Part shown: piece after piece, positions 58,556-64,000 of the stretch
Position numbering within the stretch: the stretch's first letter is position 1
Layout of the letters: each line of letters opens with the position of its first letter
Assembly: GCF_030687835.1 (NCBI RefSeq)
Contig: NZ_CP117449.1
Location: 4,278,001 to 4,342,000 of the forward strand
Origin: Pseudomonas hefeiensis
GTDB lineage: Bacteria > Pseudomonadota > Gammaproteobacteria > Pseudomonadales > Pseudomonadaceae
Reading direction: 5' to 3'
Length of the DNA stretch: 64,000 bases
Program-made: the position numbers and the translations under genes
Notes under the pieces: model-generated
What the model saw: only the letters and a program-made list of their open reading frames with translations
What the model was told of the DNA's origin: nothing
The model's database searches: none

Positions 58556-58810
58556 ATGTCCATCACGACCATTTCCAGCCGCGAATTCAACCACGACACA
58601 AGTGGTGCCAAAAAAGCTGCCCGCCAAGGGCCGGTCATCATCACTGACCGTGGCAGGCCGGCCCACGTACTGCTAAGCATTGAGGAGTACCAGAAACTGA
58701 CCGGCATTGGCACCAGCATTGTCGAGATGCTGGTCATGCCCGATGCGCCGGATATCGATTTCGATACCGAACGTACCGTCATCACTCCCCGGCCAGTGGA
58801 CCTGTCCTGA
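58556..58810 (+). CDS. Phd/YefM-family antitoxin
   Basis: An 84-residue antitoxin. The N-terminal DNA-binding part has ISSREFNHDTSGAKKAARQG, then PVIITDRGRPAHVLLSIEEY, the Phd/YefM signature; the C-terminal part should wrap the toxin. It overlaps the next gene by one base (TGATG) and so forms a toxin-antitoxin pair with it. It is located just after the cco terminator, at the left end of the accessory segment. Confidence 0.92.
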   Translation: MSITTISSREFNHDTSGAKKAARQGPVIITDRGRPAHVLLSIEEYQKLTGIGTSIVEMLVMPDAPDIDFDTERTVITPRPVDLS

Positions 58811-59220
58811 TGTTTCTACTCGACACCAATGTCATTTCGGAACTGCGCAAGCCGCATGCAGATAAAAACGTACAGGCCTGGGCACGTAGCGTGTCCGCCC
58901 CCAACCTGTACGTCTCGGCAATTACCGTACTGGAACTGGAAACCGGTGTATTGCGCTTCGAACGCAAGGACCCGGCGCAAGGCAGCCACCTGCGCGCGTG
59001 GCTGGATAACCACGTCATACCCGCATTTGCCGGCAGGATCCTGGCGGTCGACCGCACCGTCGCGCTACGCTGCGCTCGCCTGCACATACCCGATCGCAGC
59101 AATGAATGCGATGCACTGATTGCCGCCACCGCGCTGGTCCATGGCCTGACCGTGGTCACCCGCAATGTGAGTGATTTTCAAAGCAGCGGCGTGGCCCTGC
59201 TCAATCCATGGTCAAGCTGA
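58810..59220 (+). CDS. PIN-domain toxin (VapC/FitB-like)
   Basis: A 136-residue PIN-fold RNase. The acidic residues are in MFLLDTNVISELRK (Asp5), VSAITVLELETGVLRFE, and SNECDALIAATALVHGLTVV, with a last TRNVSDF. It would cleave tRNA or rRNA when unopposed by the upstream Phd/YefM-type antitoxin. The antitoxin type and the toxin length suggest a FitAB-like subgroup. Confidence 0.92.
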   Translation: MFLLDTNVISELRKPHADKNVQAWARSVSAPNLYVSAITVLELETGVLRFERKDPAQGSHLRAWLDNHVIPAFAGRILAVDRTVALRCARLHIPDRSNECDALIAATALVHGLTVVTRNVSDFQSSGVALLNPWSS

Positions 59221-59266
59221 TATAACGTCGCAACGGACATCAATTACCGCCAAGGAGATAGGCGCA

Positions 59267-59317
59267 ATGGGCATCGAAACACTTCAGCGCGCAACGATGA
59301 ACCCCCGGCATGTCTGA
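59267..59317 (+). CDS. Leader peptide overlapping the rhs start
   Basis: A 16-codon ORF (MGIETLQRATMNPRHV) with a near-perfect AAGGAGAT site eight bases before its ATG. Its TGA (59315-59317) lies eight bases inside the rhs gene, whose own ATG (59310) has no ribosome-binding site. Probably it couples translation of rhs. It might instead be the end of a decayed upstream gene. Confidence 0.45.
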   Translation: MGIETLQRATMNPRHV

Positions 59318-62300
59318 CGCGCTCTGGGCCGCTCGCCTGGGCGATGCACTGAACCACACCTCAATGATGGCCGACATTCTCGGCGGTGTGCTGGAAGTAG
59401 CAGCCAACATTGCGATTACCGCCCTGGCGACGGCTGCGGTGGTGGCCGCCACCGGCATCACTGTCGCCACGGGTGGCTTGGGTTGCTTCCTGCTCGGTGC
59501 GGTGGTCGGTGCGGTCGTAGGCATTGCCATGAGCAAGACCGGGGCCGACGAAGGCCTGAGTCATATCTGCGAAGGCATCGGCAACGCCCTCTTCCCGCCC
59601 ACGGTGCAGGCCAACATTCTCACCGGCTCCAAGGACACCTTCACCAACAACATCCCCTCGGCCCGCGCCGCCGGAGCGGTTGTTTCCCACGTCGCGCCGG
59701 CCGGCACCGAACTGGACATGCCCGCGCCGGAAGAAGAGGCCGAGGCCAGTTACCTGGACATGGCCGGCAACTTCTTCTCACAGATGTGGCGCCCCACCGT
59801 CGCCTCGCCCGCCCCCGGCACAGAAACCCGGCCGGAAGACCTGGTGATCTGCACCAAACACCCCCCCATGCCGCCGCAGTTCATGGCCGAAGGCTCGGAC
59901 AAGGTCACCATCAACGGCCAGCCCGCCGTGCGCAGCGGCGACCGCAGCACCTGCGATGCGACGGTGGTGTCAGCCGGGTTGATTTCCCCGGACGTGACCA
60001 TTGGCGGCGGCTCAGTGGTGGTGCGCGAGATTCGCAGCGGCAAGACCCCGGGCGTAGGGTTGGCGGTCACGGCATTGCTGATGCTCAAGGGCGGCAAGGG
60101 CAAGTTCTTCAGCAAACTGCCGTGCATGCTGGCCGGTGGCGCGGCGTCGATGGCGGTCAGCAGCGCCATGGGCGCCGCGGCCAACGCCGCCATGGGCTCG
60201 TCGAACCCGGTGCATGCCGCGACCGGAGCCAAGGTGCTGGGCCGCGATGAAGAGCTGGACTTCGTGTTGCCCGGTGTTCTGCCGATCGACTGGCAACGCT
60301 TCTACAACAGCCGCGATGAACGTCGTGGCGGGATGTTCGGCACCGGTTGGAGCGTGGCCTACGAGGTGCAGGTGGAGATACTTGCTCATCCGGACGGCGG
60401 CGAAACCCTGGTCTACACCGACGAACAGGCCCGGCCCATCGACATGGGCTCGATCCCGCCGGGCGGCGCGGTGTTCAGCGCTGGTGAAGGCCTGGCCGTG
60501 CGGCGCCATCTTAACGGGCAGTTGCTGATCGAAAGCGATGACGGCGTGTATCGCCTGTTCGAACCCACGCCGGAGCACACATCACTGCTGCGCCTGAGCC
60601 AACTCGGTGACCGCAACGACAATCGCATCTTCCTCGACTACGACGCCGCCGGACGGCTGATGCGCCTGCGCGACACCTTCGATCTGGTGCAAGTCGAGCT
60701 GATCCGCGAGCGCGAACGCGTCACCCGGATAGAACGCCTCTACCCCGACCAACAGCGCGAAGTGCTGGTCAGCTATGCCTACGACACGGCGAACAACCTC
60801 AGCGAAGTGCGCGACGCCACCGGCCAGGTGCAACGGCGCTTCAGCTACGACGCCGGCCAGCGAATGGTGGAACACCAGCTGCCCACCGGGCTGCGTTGCT
60901 TCTACGAATGGGCTCTGATCGAAGACCAGGAATGGCGCGTGGTTCGGCACTGGACCGACGAGGGCGACACCTATCAGTTCGACTATGACCTCAAGGCCGG
61001 CGTAACCCGCATCACCGACGGCTTGCAGCGCGTCAGCACACGGCAGTGGAACCGCCAGCACCAGATCACCCGATACAGCGACAACCTCGGCCAGAGCTGG
61101 CTGTTCGAGTGGAACGACGAACGCCAGATGCTCAGCGCCACCGACCCACAGGGCGGGCGCTATGCCTACAGCTATGACGAGGCCGGTAACCTGATCGGCG
61201 AAATCGACCCGTTGGGCCGCAGCGATTCGACGTTATGGCTCGAGCACTGGGCCCTGCCGCTGGTGGACACCGATGCCGCCGGCCACAGCTGGAAATACCG
61301 CTACGATCAACGCGGCAACTGCAGCGCCGAAACCGATCCCCTGGGCCACGTCACCCACTATCGCTACGACGCCCACGGTCAGGTCATCGAAATCATCGAC
61401 GCCACCGGCAAGATTAAAAAGCTGCGCTGGAACCCGTTCGGGCAATTGGTGGAGCATGTGGATTGTTCGGGCTACCCGACACGGTTCAGCTATGACCAGC
61501 GCGGCTACCTGCAGACCATCACCGACGCCCTCGGCGAGCGCACCCACTTCAGCTACGACGCCCAGGGACGCTTGCTCAGCAGCCAATTGCCGGATGGCCG
61601 CACCGAACAGTACCAGCGCGACCTCGCCGGGCAGTTGACCGGCTACACTGACCCGGCCGGGCACACCACGCTCTACCAGCACAACCGTCGCGGTCAGGTC
61701 CGCCAACGCACCGACGCCCACGGCCGGCAGGTGCAATTCGCGTACGACAGCTACGGGCGGCTGCAAGCGCTGGTCAATGAGAACTGTGAGAGCTATCGGT
61801 TTGCCTGGGATGCCGGGGACCGGCTGATTGAACAACAGGACCTCGATGGCAGCGCCAAGCGCTACACCTACGACCCGCTCGACAACGTCGCGGCGGTGAC
61901 GGCCATACCAGCGCCGTACGGCACCGGCCTGGCTGTAATCCCCGAGACGCCTCCAGCGCCCATCGTCCATCGCCTGGAGCGCGACGCCGTGGGCCGACTG
62001 ATCGCCAAGGTCACCGACGACGGTCGCACCGAATACACTTACGACCCGCTCGACCAGCTCACCGCCGTCACCTTCACCGATCTGCAAGACAACGCGCAAA
62101 CCCTGAGCTTCGCCTACGACGCCACCGGCCAGTTGCTCGCCGAAAACAGCGCCGCCGGCAGCCTGCAACACCACTACGACGAACTCGGCAACCTGATCCA
62201 GACCCAATTGCCCGATGGCCGCTGGGTCAATCGCCTGTACTACGGCAGCGGCCACCTGCACCAGATCAACCTCGACGGCCAGATCATCAGCGACTTCGAA

Positions 62301-63674
62301 CGCGACCGCCTGCACCGCGAAGTGCTGCGCACCCAAGGCCAGATCAGCACCCGCAGCGAATATGACCGCAGCGGCCGCCTGCGCGCACGCCAACGCCGCC
62401 ATACCAGCCAACCCTCGCTGCTGCCGGCTGCGGTGCAAAAACACTTCGAGTACGACCCCACCGACAACCTGATTGGCAAACTCGACCAGCAACCCGCAGC
62501 GCAACACCGGCAACTGCTGCACTACGACGCCACCGGCCGCATCGTCGCCAGCCAGGACAGCCTGCACGGCCAGCGCGAAACCTTCGCCTACGACGCCGCC
62601 GCCAACCTGCTGGACGGCCCGCAAGCCGGCGCCGGGCTGGTGGTGCACAACAAACTGCTGACCTACCAGGACAAGCGGTATCGGTACGATGCCTTTGGCC
62701 GGATGATCGAAAAACGCAGCGCCGCGCGCGGCCTGCAACGCTTCGCCTACGACGCCGAAAGCCGCCTGATCGAAGTGCACAATGACAATGGCAGCGTGGT
62801 CAAGATGACCTACGACCCGCTGGGCCGGCGCACCGAAAAAGCCGAGCACGACAGCCACGGCTACCCACTGGGCGAAACCCGTTTCACCTGGGACGGCCTG
62901 CGCCTGTTGCAGGAACACCGCCACCAGCAAACCAGTCTGTACCTCTACGAAGACGACGGCCACGAACCCCTGGCCCGCGTCGACGGCAGCGGCCCGCTGC
63001 AAAAGATCCGCTACTACCACAACGACCTCAACGGCCTGCCGGAACAACTCACCGAGGCCGACGGGCACAATGTTTGGCAGGCCACGTATCGGGTGTGGGG
63101 CAACACGCTGGAAGAGGTGCGCGAACCGTATTACATCGAAGAGCAGAATTTGCGGTTCCAGGGGCAGTACCTGGACCGGGAAACCGGGCTGCATTTCAAT
63201 ACGTTCAGGTTTTATGATCCGGATGTGGGGCGGTTTACTACGCAGGATCCGATTGGGTTGGCGGGGGGATTCAACCTCTATCAATACGCACCGAATCCTA
63301 TTGGGTGGGTAGATCCGTGGGGTTGGGAAGTTTGTCGACTCAGCGCCTCACAGAAGAGAGCGATGGGGCCTGCGCCTAAGGGTATGGTGAAGCCGCATTA
63401 CCATCATATCGTCCGCGAAAAAGCTCCGAAAAGCTGGAAAGCGCAAAATCGAAAATACATTACCGACTCGCAAAAAATTCTGGCCAAACACAAAGTCGGC
63501 CTGAACGACGATCCGCGCAACTTCACTTGGGCCCAGAATGGTGGGGGAAATCACTCTGTAGCCAGCGCGAAAAAGGTTTATGAAATTCTTCAGAAAGCGG
63601 ACATCGGTGGGACGGCCAGTGTCGAAAACGCATTGAAAAAAATGGGTGATCAAATGGCAAAAGGAATTTTTTAA
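59310..63674 (+). CDS. PAAR-Rhs polymorphic toxin with AHH/HNH-like nuclease tip (T6SS effector)
   Basis: A 1454-residue effector. Residues 7-16 (AARLGDALNH) match the prePAAR motif AARxxDxxxH, followed by membrane segments (30-75) and a PAAR domain (about 100-240, e.g. VTINGQPAVRSGDRSTCDAT), so it should cap a VgrG spike. A second hydrophobic patch is at 248-292. The Rhs cage with many YDxxGR-type repeats spans about 295-1330 and ends QDPIGLAGGFNLYQYAPNPI, then DPWG (1335-1338), the usual boundary. The 116-residue tip has HYHHIVRE (1363-1370) and a later NHS, an AHH/HNH-endonuclease-like pattern. GC content falls clearly in the tip. Neither an Eag chaperone gene nor vgrG is adjacent. An ankyrin gene follows at once. 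Confidence 0.93.
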   Translation: MSDALWAARLGDALNHTSMMADILGGVLEVAANIAITALATAAVVAATGITVATGGLGCFLLGAVVGAVVGIAMSKTGADEGLSHICEGIGNALFPPTVQANILTGSKDTFTNNIPSARAAGAVVSHVAPAGTELDMPAPEEEAEASYLDMAGNFFSQMWRPTVASPAPGTETRPEDLVICTKHPPMPPQFMAEGSDKVTINGQPAVRSGDRSTCDATVVSAGLISPDVTIGGGSVVVREIRSGKTPGVGLAVTALLMLKGGKGKFFSKLPCMLAGGAASMAVSSAMGAAANAAMGSSNPVHAATGAKVLGRDEELDFVLPGVLPIDWQRFYNSRDERRGGMFGTGWSVAYEVQVEILAHPDGGETLVYTDEQARPIDMGSIPPGGAVFSAGEGLAVRRHLNGQLLIESDDGVYRLFEPTPEHTSLLRLSQLGDRNDNRIFLDYDAAGRLMRLRDTFDLVQVELIRERERVTRIERLYPDQQREVLVSYAYDTANNLSEVRDATGQVQRRFSYDAGQRMVEHQLPTGLRCFYEWALIEDQEWRVVRHWTDEGDTYQFDYDLKAGVTRITDGLQRVSTRQWNRQHQITRYSDNLGQSWLFEWNDERQMLSATDPQGGRYAYSYDEAGNLIGEIDPLGRSDSTLWLEHWALPLVDTDAAGHSWKYRYDQRGNCSAETDPLGHVTHYRYDAHGQVIEIIDATGKIKKLRWNPFGQLVEHVDCSGYPTRFSYDQRGYLQTITDALGERTHFSYDAQGRLLSSQLPDGRTEQYQRDLAGQLTGYTDPAGHTTLYQHNRRGQVRQRTDAHGRQVQFAYDSYGRLQALVNENCESYRFAWDAGDRLIEQQDLDGSAKRYTYDPLDNVAAVTAIPAPYGTGLAVIPETPPAPIVHRLERDAVGRLIAKVTDDGRTEYTYDPLDQLTAVTFTDLQDNAQTLSFAYDATGQLLAENSAAGSLQHHYDELGNLIQTQLPDGRWVNRLYYGSGHLHQINLDGQIISDFERDRLHREVLRTQGQISTRSEYDRSGRLRARQRRHTSQPSLLPAAVQKHFEYDPTDNLIGKLDQQPAAQHRQLLHYDATGRIVASQDSLHGQRETFAYDAAANLLDGPQAGAGLVVHNKLLTYQDKRYRYDAFGRMIEKRSAARGLQRFAYDAESRLIEVHNDNGSVVKMTYDPLGRRTEKAEHDSHGYPLGETRFTWDGLRLLQEHRHQQTSLYLYEDDGHEPLARVDGSGPLQKIRYYHNDLNGLPEQLTEADGHNVWQATYRVWGNTLEEVREPYYIEEQNLRFQGQYLDRETGLHFNTFRFYDPDVGRFTTQDPIGLAGGFNLYQYAPNPIGWVDPWGWEVCRLSASQKRAMGPAPKGMVKPHYHHIVREKAPKSWKAQNRKYITDSQKILAKHKVGLNDDPRNFTWAQNGGGNHSVASAKKVYEILQKADIGGTASVENALKKMGDQMAKGIF

Positions 63675-64000
63675 ATGACCAACCCAGAAGAAATTTATGA
63701 AAAGAACATCAAGACTTTATCCGCCATTCATGCCGACATCGCCTCGGGAAATGGAGCCTCGCTAAAAAAGCACCTGGAGAAAAATCCCGCTCTATTGCAC
63801 CTGCCCCTGTATGGCCTTGAGGGGCAGGAGACGTTGCTGCACATGGCTGCCGAACAGGGTCAAACCGAAATTTGCCGCTTATTGGTGGCTTTAGGTATTG
63901 CACTGGACCAGCCTGCCGCGAGTTCCGGTAACAGCACCCCCCTTACCGCCGCCGCCGGCAACGGACATCTACAAACATGCCAATGGTTTCTTGAAGCTGG
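63675..64000 (+). CDS. Ankyrin-repeat protein, likely immunity to the Rhs tip (truncated by window)
   Basis: The ATG directly follows the rhs TAA with no gap. The visible 108 residues include helix pairs with ankyrin marks: ETLLHMAAEQGQTEICRLLV, then STPLTAAAGNGHLQTCQWFL. The right edge of the window cuts it. Base composition resembles the Rhs tip (lower GC), not the Rhs core. Ankyrin-type cognate immunity proteins are known for some polymorphic toxins. The role is inferred from position. Confidence 0.85.
   Translation, partial: MTNPEEIYEKNIKTLSAIHADIASGNGASLKKHLEKNPALLHLPLYGLEGQETLLHMAAEQGQTEICRLLVALGIALDQPAASSGNSTPLTAAAGNGHLQTCQWFLEA

Noticed and set aside
61233..63284. 683-codon minus-strand open frame inside rhs
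   Set aside because: Antisense shadow of the repetitive GC-rich Rhs core; low-complexity composition, no domain and no ribosome-binding site.

Overview
The window is chromosomal DNA of a fluorescent Pseudomonas, most likely the P. fluorescens group. The evidence is high-GC coding sequence, a leuCDB-asd-fimV-truA-trpF-accD-folC-cvpA-purF-metZ cluster and an acnA/aer/tandem ccoNOQP region in orders known from Pseudomonas, a PA1571-family protein gene, and many intergenic REP-type hairpins (GAGCAAGC / TGTGGGAGC). No rRNA genes or CRISPR arrays were seen.

Layout. 1-4250: small transport and regulator units (AzlC fragment, small membrane protein, LysE exporter with divergent AsnC-type regulator, PACE exporter with divergent LysR). 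4300-10800: an AT-richer accessory stretch with a solo HicB-like antitoxin, a P-loop kinase, lipoproteins, a HigBA-type toxin-antitoxin pair, a decayed phage lysis pair, a phage ORF cut by a miniature inverted-repeat element, and several orphan small genes. It ends near tRNA-Val(GAC). 11300-12600: putative gamma-glutamylputrescine oxidase. 12800-13200: two tRNA-Asp(GTC) and one tRNA-Val(TAC). 13300-32060: a long minus-strand block of housekeeping genes for methionine, purine, folate, fatty acid, tryptophan, lysine/threonine and leucine synthesis, tRNA pseudouridylation and the polar hub FimV. 32200-36450: the divergent LysR regulator and a five-PAS GGDEF/EAL protein. 36660-45050: ibpA-type heat-shock gene with its own heat-shock promoter and RNA thermometer, dusC, an ABC exporter, the PA1571-family gene, pdxB, a MATE pump, tusA and rlmM. 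45220-50520: acnA, a CAAX-type protease and the aerotaxis receptor aer. 51500-58400: two tandem cbb3 oxidase operons. 58556-64000: a PIN-domain toxin-antitoxin pair followed by a polymorphic toxin locus.

How it works together. The two cbb3 operons would provide high-affinity respiration at different oxygen levels; only the first has a visible Anr/FNR-type box, placed inside the start of the divergent hydrolase gene. Aer and aconitase lie next to them. In other pseudomonads ccoGHIS normally follows the second ccoP. Here that place is taken by accessory genes, ending in a type VI secretion PAAR-Rhs effector with a C-terminal HNH/AHH-like nuclease tip and, directly after its stop codon, an ankyrin-repeat gene that is the likely immunity gene. 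That gene runs off the window.

The best candidates for something undescribed are the Rhs tip/ankyrin pair with its leader peptide and no adjacent Eag chaperone gene, a short coding-like repeat shared by two accessory loci, and the inverted-repeat element that truncates a phage ORF. All functions are inferred from the sequence and family knowledge; no database search was run.
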